DNA of 64,000 bases from Seison nebaliae. Lineage: Eukaryota > Rotifera > Pararotatoria > Seisonacea > Seisonidae. The notes below the pieces were generated by a model. It worked only from the letters and a program-made list of their open reading frames with translations. It was not told the DNA's origin and ran no database searches. Shown piece by piece: positions 34,746-44,738 of the stretch; position 1 is the stretch's first letter; every line of letters begins with the position of its first letter. The translations under genes were made by a program, and so were the position numbers. Where the stretch lies: NCBI GenBank assembly GCA_023231475.1, contig JALJEE010000759.1:1-64000 (forward strand). The letters are read 5' to 3'.

Positions 34746-37547
34746 ATGACTATCAAAGTATTTATGGTGGCTGAGAAGCCGATTTTAGCCAATTCAATAG
34801 CGAAAATTTTGAGTAAAGGAAATGCTCGTCCTCGTAAAGGTTTCAATGGAGCTTGTACGATAAATGAATGGATTGGACCATTTACAACACCGAACGGGAA
34901 GACTTATCCTTCTTGTTCATTTGCAATGACATCAGTTTGTGGTCATGTTTTCTCATTAGACTTCAATCAGAATTATCAGAATTGGGAAACTACTGATCCA
35001 TTAGATTTGTTCAGTTGTGAAACGATAACAAAAGAAGCCACACCTAAATTGAAAATGCCTCAATTCCTCCAAAAGGAATCTTCAAATTCTTCATTTCTCG
35101 TTCTCTGGTTAGATTGTGATAAAGAAGGTGAGAATATTTGTTTCGAAGTTATCGATTGTGTCAAATCCAATATTCGACCACCACCACAAGAACATGAACG
35201 GTTTTTCCGAGCTCGATTCTCATCATTAGCACAACATGATATCTGGAATGCTTTCAATAAATTATCATTTCCAAATGAATCTGAATCATTGTCAGTAGAA
35301 GCGAGAAAAGTTTTAGATTTGAGAATCGGTTGTGCTTTCACTCGATATCAATCGAGATATTTCAATGGAAAATATGGCGATTTAGATAGTAGAACAATCT
35401 CTTTTGGTCCTTGTCAAACTCCGACATTAGGTTTCTGTGTGAAGAGACATGATAGAATAACGGAATTTAAAGCAGAAAAATATTATTATTTCAATTTAGA
35501 AGTTTGTGATTCGATAAATAAGAAAGAATCCATTTTTCTCTTATGGAAACGGAAATGGTGTTTCTGTCAGGAAACCATGTTGATGATTAATGAAATGATA
35601 AAAAATGAATCGATTTATTTAATTGATAAAGTTCAATCGAAAAAGAAGAGGACAAGACCGTCACCATTGAATACGGTGGATTTATTGAAATTAGCTTCAA
35701 CTCGATTAGGAATGTCACCACAACAAACGATGTTGAAAGCGGAACATTTATATACTCGTGGTTTCATCAGTTATCCTCGAACGGAAACATCGAAATATAC
35801 GAAAGATTTAAATTTACCAAAAATGATCGATATGTTCCAAAATGATTCAGCTGATCACACTCATCAATCAATTATCGATAAAATATTCAATCCAATTAAT
35901 TTTCAATTAAATATACCACAAGGTGGACATGATGCTGGAGATCATCCTCCCATTACTCCAATGATGTCAGCAAATCGTGAAATGATTCAAGATGGATTTA
36001 ATTTATATGATTTAATCGTTCGTCATTTTATCGCTACACTTTCTCCTAATTGTCAATATAATCGAGTAGTTTATTCGTTTCAAATGGAATCGGAATATTT
36101 TCATTATTCAACTGATTCTATAATAAATGAAGGATATTTATTGGCATATGATCGATCGTCGAATTATGAAAATTATCAAGATGAAGGTGATGAAGAGGAT
36201 GAGGAAGAAAATTTTTTAAAAAATCAAATTAAATTTTTAAATAATTTATCAGTTGGTGATAAAGTGGAGATGAAGAAGTTGGAAATTAAAGAAGACAAGA
36301 CTCGTTGTCCAAATTATTTGACAGAACATGAATTAATTTCATTGATGGATGAGAATGGTATTGGAACGGATGCATCGATTGCTGTTCATATTGCGACGAT
36401 ATGTGAACGGAATTATGTTCGAGTAGAAAAGAGAAATAATCAACGATATTTAATTCCCACAAAATTAGGAATTATTCTAATTCACGGATATTACAAGATT
36501 GATACAGAATTGTGTAATTCCTGGTTGAGATCGGAAGTTGAGAAACAATTAAATTTAATTGCAAAGAATCTTGCCTCCTATCAACAAGTTCGAGATCATA
36601 CTCTCGAAATCTTCAAAAAGAAATTCCAACATTTCATGAAGAACATCGATAGAATGGATGATTTATTCGAAGCATCTTTCACAACTTTATCAGCATCAGG
36701 AAAAGCGATTTCACGTTGTGGCATCTGCACATACTATTTGAAACATATCGCCACACAACCACAACGTTTACATTGTCCCACATGTAACGACACATATAAT
36801 TTACCGACAGAGAAGAATGTCAATATAAAATTATTTCAAGAGAAAAAATGTCCGTTAGATGAATTCCAATTATTGTTAATGACGAAAACGGAACGACGGA
36901 AACGGATAATCGATAATCGTAATCAATATCATGATGTACAAGTAACACGTGTATTCTGCCCATATTGTTATTCACGACGACCACCTCCTTATATGAAGGA
37001 GACTATGCAACAATCTTATTGTGTTGGATGTTCAAATGATTCTTGTGAATTTTCTATTAAACGAAATGAAATCATGGATTGTTGTCTGTGTGAAGGAGGG
37101 AAATTATTTCTCGATCGATTTACACCACCAAAATTCCGAATTAATTGTAATAATTGTTCCGTCAATATCGATCTGTTCTGGCCAGCTTTCTCATTCGAAG
37201 CAAATACAGGAAGTAAAGCGAATCAATCACAATTATATAAATGTTCATTAAGTAAGAATTGTTGTGCAGAATGTCAAGCACGTTTGATATCATTAGAATT
37301 CCATAAGAATGTAACGGTAAATTTAACGAAACAAGAAAACTGTTTATTTTGTGACGAGATTTTTGATACCATCAAAATGGATCTCTTCAATCAAACGGAT
37401 GAACAAACCGTTTACCGAAATACGCGAGGAAGAGGTGGTCGAGGTCGAGGTCGAGGTGGACGACGAGGTGGTAGAGGTGGAAAAGTGAAAATTCATGGAA
37501 AAGTTCCTGATGGTTTTGATGCCATGAAATTATATGGAAATTGGTAA
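34746..37547 (+). CDS. TOP3B: DNA topoisomerase III beta
   Basis: An intronless 933-residue protein. The in-frame GTG at 34731 is not used; the ATG at 34746 gives MTIKVFMVAEKPILANSIAK, the normal N-terminus. The TOPRIM domain includes WLDCDKEGENICFE. The type IA core carries the catalytic tyrosine, Tyr343, in GFISYPRTETSKY (human Y336). Downstream are GGHDAGDHPPITPM and ENGIGTDASIAVH. The C-terminal region has several CxxC zinc-binding pairs and ends in an RGG-rich tract (RGRGGRGRGRGGRRGGRGG). That tract distinguishes TOP3B from TOP3A and mediates RNA binding and TDRD3 interaction in animals. The enzyme relaxes or decatenates DNA and RNA by single-strand passage. AATAAA lies just after the stop, and WDR47 converges 63 bases away. 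Confidence 0.96.
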   Translation: MTIKVFMVAEKPILANSIAKILSKGNARPRKGFNGACTINEWIGPFTTPNGKTYPSCSFAMTSVCGHVFSLDFNQNYQNWETTDPLDLFSCETITKEATPKLKMPQFLQKESSNSSFLVLWLDCDKEGENICFEVIDCVKSNIRPPPQEHERFFRARFSSLAQHDIWNAFNKLSFPNESESLSVEARKVLDLRIGCAFTRYQSRYFNGKYGDLDSRTISFGPCQTPTLGFCVKRHDRITEFKAEKYYYFNLEVCDSINKKESIFLLWKRKWCFCQETMLMINEMIKNESIYLIDKVQSKKKRTRPSPLNTVDLLKLASTRLGMSPQQTMLKAEHLYTRGFISYPRTETSKYTKDLNLPKMIDMFQNDSADHTHQSIIDKIFNPINFQLNIPQGGHDAGDHPPITPMMSANREMIQDGFNLYDLIVRHFIATLSPNCQYNRVVYSFQMESEYFHYSTDSIINEGYLLAYDRSSNYENYQDEGDEEDEEENFLKNQIKFLNNLSVGDKVEMKKLEIKEDKTRCPNYLTEHELISLMDENGIGTDASIAVHIATICERNYVRVEKRNNQRYLIPTKLGIILIHGYYKIDTELCNSWLRSEVEKQLNLIAKNLASYQQVRDHTLEIFKKKFQHFMKNIDRMDDLFEASFTTLSASGKAISRCGICTYYLKHIATQPQRLHCPTCNDTYNLPTEKNVNIKLFQEKKCPLDEFQLLLMTKTERRKRIIDNRNQYHDVQVTRVFCPYCYSRRPPPYMKETMQQSYCVGCSNDSCEFSIKRNEIMDCCLCEGGKLFLDRFTPPKFRINCNNCSVNIDLFWPAFSFEANTGSKANQSQLYKCSLSKNCCAECQARLISLEFHKNVTVNLTKQENCLFCDEIFDTIKMDLFNQTDEQTVYRNTRGRGGRGRGRGGRRGGRGGKVKIHGKVPDGFDAMKLYGNW

Positions 37548-37610
37548 AGAATAAATAGATTTTTATTTGAAATGAAATTAATTGAAAAACGAAGTGTGAG
37601 ATTTGTGTTT

Positions 37611-40313
37611 TTAAGATTCTTTTTGTAATTTCCAAATATATGAGGAACGATCAGCACTTGATGAAATAAACATCGAATGGAATGGATGCCATTCCACACA
37701 AAGTGCTTTATCTGAATGTTCGGCGATTTGATAGGAATGAAAAGTTTCATTAATCGAACTGAGATCTGTTAACATAATCCGATAATCATATGATGCTGAT
37801 AACAGGAAATTTTCAGGAATTTTCCTTGACGATATCGATGTTGATGATGAAAGGAAATCGAACGATTTAATATCATTCGTATGAATATTATTCATATCAT
37901 TCACTACTCTTTGTGATCGATCATCAAATATGGTGATACGACCATCACCATATCCAGTGACGATCCGATTAGGTTGTAACGGTGCCACTCGAACATTTGT
38001 CGCTGCTATCACTTTCTTTTCTTTCGATATTGATAATTGATTTCTTATTATCGATGTGGATTCAGGAAGACGTGTATCCCATAGCCGAACATTACCATCT
38101 TGTGATGCTGTGGCGAAATGTGTCCCATCCCATGAATGAACTGAAAGAATCATATCGGAATGACCTCGAAAAATTTTGACCTGAAAAAAATTTGAAGAAA
38201 TAAAAATAAAGAAAAAATTTGGAAAACTTTTTTTTGTGATTGAATATCTATCAAATTAATGATACGATCACCACCGACTGATAAAAGAGAATACGATTTA
38301 GGTATAAAGCAAATGTCACGAATAGTTCCTTCGTGAAAAGCGAATTGATTTGTTATATCTAAATAATATAATTTAATTAAAATCAATTGATAAAATAGAA
38401 AGAAAACGATTGTTGATGTCGATCGATGAATTTTTATCATTGAAACGGATAATCTTTATCAATTTATCATTAGATCCCGTCGCTAATACATAACCATCGG
38501 AAATGGCAGGTGAACACCATGCCATAGTATATAATGAACCATCATGATAAGAGTCTTTTGTATAAATAACTTGACAATTTAATGAGCTAAAAAAAATAAA
38601 ATAAAATGAGAAAAATGAGAGAAATATGAACTCGTCAGAATCGACTTGATTGAAATCGTCTTCGTTTAATTGACATATTCGTAAAAGTTTTGAATTAGAT
38701 CCAATTGCATAATATTTACCAGATGGATGGAATTTAGCACAACGTATTGCTTGCATATCTTTACAATGATAGAGATGGTGAAATAATGGAGGTTTATTAT
38801 CAGACCATTGGTTATCACTTTTCTTAACATTATTCTCGTCATGTTGTTTCCTTAACGATTGATTGACTGAAGAGAAATAACTTGTGAATTTTTCGTGTAA
38901 ATATTCACGATCTGGTCTCTTCTCTTCAATAGGCATTGCTACTGCATCAGTCGTCGCTGATATTGACATCATCGATGATGCGAGAGAAATACTTTCAATA
39001 ATTTGTTGTTGTTGTTGTTGTTGGTCAGATATTTGTATGTCTGCCGTTGATTCGTCGACACAAAATATTTCATTTTGTTTTTGTTCAATTGACATATTAG
39101 TTTTTGGTTCATTCGTATAAATTTGAGAGGTTGTCACATTCTTTCCATATCGATTCCGATCGTTCAATGAAGAATGTAATGATTTCTCCATCATACCAAT
39201 CATTAATGATCTGGATAATGCACCAGCGGCAGGATTCCGATTTGAGTCATTAATATTTCGATCTGGCAATAAAAGTGACGATGTGGTATCGATGAATTCA
39301 TCATATTTAATTGTTGGTGTGGCGTTATAAGGGAAGACGTGTGGTTTCCAATGCACTTGAATATTGTTTATTGAGGGCACTAACTGTCCACTCCAAATTG
39401 CATCATATGAAGGTAATTGATGACGTTTATATTTCATATTTAATCGTCTTTCTTCAAACGGTGTCTTCGATAGAACATTGGCTGGTATGGCGAATAACCA
39501 TGATAAGAGAAATGCGTCCGAATTCGATAATTGTGTGTCTAATGAATTGAGAGGGAGGAAGTTGTTGCAAATAATTTGATTATTATTGTGGCTCTTCGTC
39601 AATTGGTAGCCCATTGTGTTATTATTATTGAGATTGATAGACTGAGCGCGTGTAGCACAAAGATCAACACATTTCTCAAACAACATGCCCTTCGCCAACA
39701 GTTGTAGTAGTCGATCATTCGCACTTTGTCTCTTAGTCTCCATATCGTTCTTATCCAATAAGAGACGAATCATCGGATAAATTTCTTTGAAGCATTTCAC
39801 TCGATTCGAACTGGGACTCCAATTTTTAAAATTCTCGTCATCTGACAAATTGTCGATTGTCAATAATAAACACAATCGCTTATATTCATCGATGGAAGGA
39901 CAATAAGGCTTGAGTTGATGTTTGAGGAAATCGGCAATTTCAATATGATCCGTTTCGCTACTAACACTTTCATTCCGAACACATAAATATTCGTAAAATT
40001 GAAATTTTAGAATGGTAAAAACAAATAAAGAATAATCGAAAGTTTGCACTTCTTTCAATGGTTCAATGAATTCCATAACATCTTCCCAGCACCCATCAAA
40101 TATTAGTTGGCGGAGAAAGATGATATCTTCACTATAATCCCCATTGATTAGTCCTAGATAGATGATAAGAATTATAAGGAAAATTCTAAAAGACTAACCA
40201 GTTTCTTTCTCTAAATTAAGCGCGCTAATATACAGTTGACGATTATGGAGATATTCTAGAATAACTTTCACTATGTCTTTCTCATCAACACAAATATCAA
40301 CAGTTGCTTCCAT
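37611..40313 (-). CDS. WDR47: WD-repeat protein WDR47 (nemitin)
   Basis: Exons: 40199-40313, 38632-40153, 38408-38586, 38228-38358 and 37611-38180 give 838 residues. The N-terminus has LisH/CTLH motifs (KVILEYLHNRQLYISALNLE, then LRQLIFDGCWEDVMEFI). LKPYCPSIDEYKRLCLLLTI and NFKNWSPSSNRVKCFKEI follow, which match WDR47 almost word for word ([37 protein letters not shown]). After a disordered Gln/Ser region, the C-terminal WD40 propeller starts at about residue 430 (AIRCAKFHPSGKYYAIGSNS) and ends with ADRSSYIWKL. WDR47 binds microtubules and works with CAMSAP proteins to protect minus ends in neurons and cilia. The gene converges on TOP3B at its 3' end. Family assignment is firm. Confidence 0.92.
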
Positions 40314-40754
40314 TTTGCTCGATGTGAGAAATAATATTTAATGGCACCGCACACCAGGTGCTGGAATTGTAGTTAATTTAATTATATTTATATACAACTA
40401 CCAAATCCCACTGTTGTTGTTGTTCGATTTGAAGAGAGAAGAAGCTTCTTATTTTATAAGTTTCAATTGCAATCGAATAAATTATATCAGTTACCTATAA
40501 CATTATATGCACCATCAATAATTATCATCAACATTCTCATCAATATCGTATTGCGTTAAACACAAAATTAATGCACTAATATGTAAAGAGAGTGAAGGGG
40601 AAAGTGAAGATGAAAGAAAATAACAGATAAAATATATCGTTCATTTATAAAGTAACAATTAAGAAATCGACGATTATTCCACAGACATTCTACGAACAAT
40701 TCTTTACCCCAAATCAATAAAATGGAATAGAAGAAATATCAGAAAAACAAATAG
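40314..40754. other. Divergent intergenic region between WDR47 and the membrane-protein gene at 40755
   Basis: 440 AT-rich bases between two head-to-head genes. I see no coding sequence and no confident core-promoter element. Confidence 0.45.
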
Positions 40755-41299
40755 ATGAAGAATTTATGGTATTTCTTTTTCGTTAATCTCATCATACACC
40801 ATTCTTATGGAATCGATTATAATGAATGGAAACCGTTAGAACGGTGTATCGTTAAATCAGAAAGATCACGTCAGTGTGTAGGCGGCAATTGTATTGGTGA
40901 TGGAATTGAAAAGAAGACGGATTTATATGATAATTGTCCAATAAGTTCTCGTTTTCTTCACATTTCTATTCTCATCTCAATTTCAGTGAGTCAGGAAGAA
41001 CAAGATGAATTGAAGAGACGTCAACAGAATAAGTTTAACAAGGAAAATCGGGGACAGTTGCAACTACAACAAGAAAAGTTGAAGAAATTTGAAGTTTTTT
41101 TTTATTTAAACTCTTTTTTCCATTTCCCTTCAATTTGTACATGTAGGAAGATTATGAAGCAGCTATACGTAGTAGTACTGGTATGGCTTACATGGCCTTT
41201 ACTTTTCTCACAATTCTCTTCATCTTACCGATGATAGCTGATAGTAATCGTTGCATATTGACTTGTAAATCATTCTTCCGACTTTTCACCCGAGAGTGA
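40755..41299 (+). CDS. Small single-pass membrane protein, 149 residues, unknown family
   Basis: Exons: 40755-40944, 40987-41093 and 41147-41299, with introns of 42 and 53 bases and consistent phases. A signal peptide (MKNLWYFFFVNLIIHHSYG) leads into a short Cys-bearing ectodomain (ERCIVKSERSRQCVGGNC, then DNCP). A Gln/Glu/Lys-rich coiled coil follows (EEQDELKRRQQNKFNKENR). After it come a transmembrane helix (MAYMAFTFLTILFILPMIA) and a 20-residue tail. No known family is recognised. The stop codon lies inside the coding sequence of the opposite-strand gene that ends at 41286. Confidence 0.6.
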
Positions 41300-42606
41300 G
41301 AGGATCGAGATCTTTCGAACTCCAAATCTCCAAATTTCTTATCAGTTGTTTCTTCTTCTTGTGTGATTCTCTCGTTAAGATCAACATAAGAATGAGTATT
41401 ATAATGAAAAGTGCAGTGATGGTAATTACAAAATATTTCCTCAAATTAAATATTACCGTTTTTCGATTATTTGAAATTATTGACCTGTTCTCCATGAACC
41501 TTACTAGAAATTTTCGTTTAATAAATTGGACTAAGGAAGGAAACTTGGTGGATTGGTATAATATTTTATCTCAGATAAATTTCTAGATATCGAATTATTC
41601 ACATTCTGCAAATTCTCTTGAATATGTTTCAATAAATTCTCGTTCTTCTCTATTATACTCTTCTCTAGTTTATCATTTCTGATCTCGTACAATTTCAACT
41701 TTCCACCATATTCAATTATCAATTTTTTCTTATTATTTCTATAGAATTTTCGAAGAATTGTAATGAATGAATTCGACTCATTTAATTCATAACCATCATC
41801 ACCATAACTTTTCCTAATCTAATTCGTTTAATCAATAAATTCAAATGAAACTTTTAAAACCATTTCAATTATTCCCTTATCAGATAAGTTCGTTTTAGTT
41901 GTCGTAAAATTATCAGTAACTTTCAATACGTCCGATTTACTCTTGTCCAATATTCTGATATTTATCGGTTTCGAATAATTTTCTTGACATAACATTATAT
42001 ATCGATAGTTTAATTGTCTTAAATCGACGAGATCTTTCCTAATTATATTTTCAATGAACGGTTGATTCCATTCATCGAGGAATATAAATCGAATAATTGT
42101 CAATTGTTTACAACGGATTGGTGAGTGGAAAATTTCGATATTTCCTTTATTTATAATAATTTTATTAATCGTTCTAATTTTATTAAAAGTTTAAATGAAT
42201 TATATTAATTAAAATTAACTGGTTACCACAATCAATAATTGGAGAGTTAAATGATGGTTGTCGACCATCAATAAAACGGGAAGGAATCGTTTCATCAATT
42301 AAATAACTACCTCCTCTCCGGAGACTTCTCCACATTTTTAGTGTAAAATTACTGTGTATATTCCCTTCATTTTCTCCACTTTCATAACATCTGATGGATA
42401 TTCGCGAATTATCGATAGGCGGATCGATAATATCTAATTGAAATGATAATTTGGAAAATTTAATTTCTTTAACTAACAAACTGCTTGGAGAAAAGTTTTC
42501 ACTAAAATTAGTAAATGAATTAAAGAATTTCTCATGTGAAATTGCTAATTGAAATGAAACAGGAAAATAATTTTGCAAAATTAATTTTGTTTCATAAAAT
42601 ATGAAT
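41286..42606 (-). CDS. Single-pass membrane protein, unknown family, 5' end unresolved
   Basis: Four phase-consistent exons can be placed: 42227 to about 42606, 41861-42144, 41545-41818 and 41286-41503. They encode a Cys-poor extracellular region (KLSFQLDIIDPP; RISIRCYESGENEG; SPIIDCGNIEIFHSPIRC). A Lys/Glu/Asn-rich coiled coil follows (KLEKSIIEKNENLLKHIQEN), then a transmembrane helix (YFVITITALFIIILILMLIL). A short basic tail ends WSSKDLDPLTLG. A further upstream exon (about 42610-42940) has open frames but no phase-consistent join that I can defend, and no signal peptide was found. Topology is probably type I. Function is unknown. It is one of three neighbouring small membrane-protein genes. 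Confidence 0.5.
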
Positions 42607-42944
42607 CGTCTCTACATCTATTCTCCATTTTCCTAACATCATATTATCTTCATCTTTCTCAAAGCATTCACTCATTGTGAGTTGGATTGAAATATAATTC
42701 TTATGAATAATTTGACGACCTAATTATCCTTCGAAATCGCATTCTTATTCATGAAATGATCTGATGATGGTGATATCATATGATGTATTTTAATCCAAAA
42801 ATTGTGTATCTGATTGTGACGAAAGTTAATGAGATTCATCGTCTTCAAGTGAAGGTTTCCTTTTTTTTCCAAATTGATGTCTAATAATATTGTATCGAAA
42901 GACTTTACAACAATTTTAGTCTGACGAGAATATCCTGAAAGAAA

Positions 42945-43648
42945 ATGAAAAATTGGAAAAAAGGATTTGAAACAATTAATTTAAAGTTAATTTTCTTTAT
43001 TAATTTATTTTTAATTTCCAATTTAATTTTGATTTTCACTTTTATTTAATTTTAATTTTTACTTTAACTTTGTTAGTTCAGAGAACATCAAGAAAAAAGT
43101 GCCTGCCAAATCACTTCAATATATTTCCATTAGTCTAACCGTTTTAATCATTTTGTCTTTAATCGGTGGAATTATTGGACTAACCCTAACAAGTTAAGAT
43201 TTTAAAAGATTTAAATAAACTAATCATATATTAAACAGAAAAAGGAAATCAATCGAATGAAAATTTAATTGAGAAAAATTTATTCACCTCAACCGATTCA
43301 TCTATTATCATGACAACCTTATTGAAATATATCACAAATAAACCATTCATTCAACATAAAGAGGAAGATCGTGAAATTATTCCTGAGGAAATAATTCAAG
43401 ATCGTTTGGTGACCGAACAGAAATATATGGAACATTTACGTACATATTCGGAAGAAGATTTAGTTGGAAAGCCAAATGATCTTTTGGGAAATTTGCCTGA
43501 TATCGATGCATTGGAAAAACTGTATTCGAAAGAGGAGACGGTTGTGGAAAGGAAAGATAACAATGAAACGGATCCACTTTATGTTGATAATACGAACGGT
43601 GAATCGAATGGACGATTATTTGATAATTCTAAATGGATAGTTGCTTAA
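42945..43648 (+). CDS. Small single-pass membrane protein, 188 residues, unknown family
   Basis: Exons: 42945-42985, 43077-43192 and 43239-43648, with consistent phases and introns of 91 and 46 bases. A short basic N-terminus (MKNWKKGFE) precedes one hydrophobic helix (YISISLTVLIILSLIGGIIG) at about residues 26-48. An acidic, helical-looking C-terminal domain of about 140 residues follows (EEIIQDRLVTEQKYMEHLRT; NLPDIDALEKLYSKEETVVE). With no signal peptide, a type II or signal-anchor topology is likely. I do not recognise the family. Its 5' end lies close to the unresolved 5' end of the minus-strand gene at 41286, so the two may share a promoter. Confidence 0.58.
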
Positions 43649-44738
43649 ATTGAATAATTTAGATTTGGAAGAAACTTATTATTTTACGAGTTCAACTCCA
43701 CTTTAAAGCTAACTCGACTATATATCATTTTATCGAAGTAATTTATTAGAATAATAAAACAAATAATATTCAACTTCGTTCAACATGTTTATATTGATGA
43801 TTGAAAATAGAATATAATAATATATAACATAATAATATATATAATATATAAATAATATAAAATTTAATAAAAATTAAACTTGGAATTTTCGTTATTAGAA
43901 CTTACACGTCATCTTTTTAGCCAGTCATCTTTACACACGTCATTTTCATATATTGGAAGTACACGTCATATCCCCCATCATCTTTCTATTGTAATTACAC
44001 GTCACGTTTAGTTTCATATAAAAAGAATTAAAACTGTTCGATAAAGAGTTAGAAGAAGAATGAAATAGTTTTAGAAAAAATATTTTACTGTTAATTATTC
44101 GCGACAGTTGGCAAACTAATTGCTGGACAAGATGATACTTTTATTTAATCGATCGTTAGGTCCGAAGCAATCGAAGAATTACCATGGTAAGCATTGAAGG
44201 AACGAAATTGAAACGATTGCTCCATTTATATTCGAATGATTACTTCTGGAAAGAAACTGAAACGATTAATTAACGAGTTCAACAACAAAATTCCAATTCG
44301 TTACTGATAATACACTTGTCAATATTTTATGTTTAATCATGATCATCATTATGTTTATTAATTTTCAATTTTATTTCATCATTCATAAGAAAATAAATCT
44401 TTCTAAAATACTCATTTTATATTCCATCAACATATTCGAATTTATCATTAACACTTATACTATTAATATATATTACATCAATTATTAATTCAATGTGAAT
44501 AATAATTCACATTTTCAATAAATTAATAAATTTATTTCAGTTCTTAAAATTTTAAAAGAAAAATATTTCAATTACATATCAAATGGAATAATATTTCTTA
44601 ATAATTTAACAGTTTTGCTTTTTTAGATGTCAATACTATTTTTTTGAACTATTAGAATTTAAGGAATATAAATATATATTTTTAAATTGTAAGTTTATAA
44701 ACAAAAGAAAAATATATTTGAATAGATAACACGTGAAA
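43649..44738. other. Gene-free region upstream of TSR1 with TA-rich low complexity and a promoter-like cluster
   Basis: It contains the 3' end of the preceding gene (AATAAAAC near 43755), a simple TA-rich stretch (about 43805-43870), the repeated ACACGTCA cluster and TATA box listed separately, and then AT-rich sequence up to TSR1. A possible non-coding exon ending ACCATG|GTAAGC at 44190-44191, with an acceptor TTTATTTCAG near 44540, could be the TSR1 5' untranslated region. Confidence 0.4.
43904..44025 (+). promoter_or_regulatory. Four ACACGTCA sites followed by a TATA box
   Basis: ACACGTCA (reverse TGACGTGT, a CRE/UPRE-like bZIP half-site) occurs at 43904-43911, 43935-43942, 43961-43968 and 43997-44004. 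TATAAAAAG follows at 44017-44025, 13 bases after the last copy. Sites and TATA box have the same orientation and suggest a regulated plus-strand promoter, most simply that of TSR1. Confidence 0.4.

Noticed and set aside
38150-38440. Separate small gene between WDR47 fragments
   Set aside because: It is exon 4 of WDR47 read through its introns; phases and WD40 similarity join it to exons 3 and 5.
44047-44200. Possible spliced-leader RNA gene (TATA box, short exon, GTAAGC donor)
   Set aside because: The exon would be about 140 bases, far longer than a leader, no Sm site was found after the donor, and I see no tandem copies; a TSR1 5' exon is simpler.
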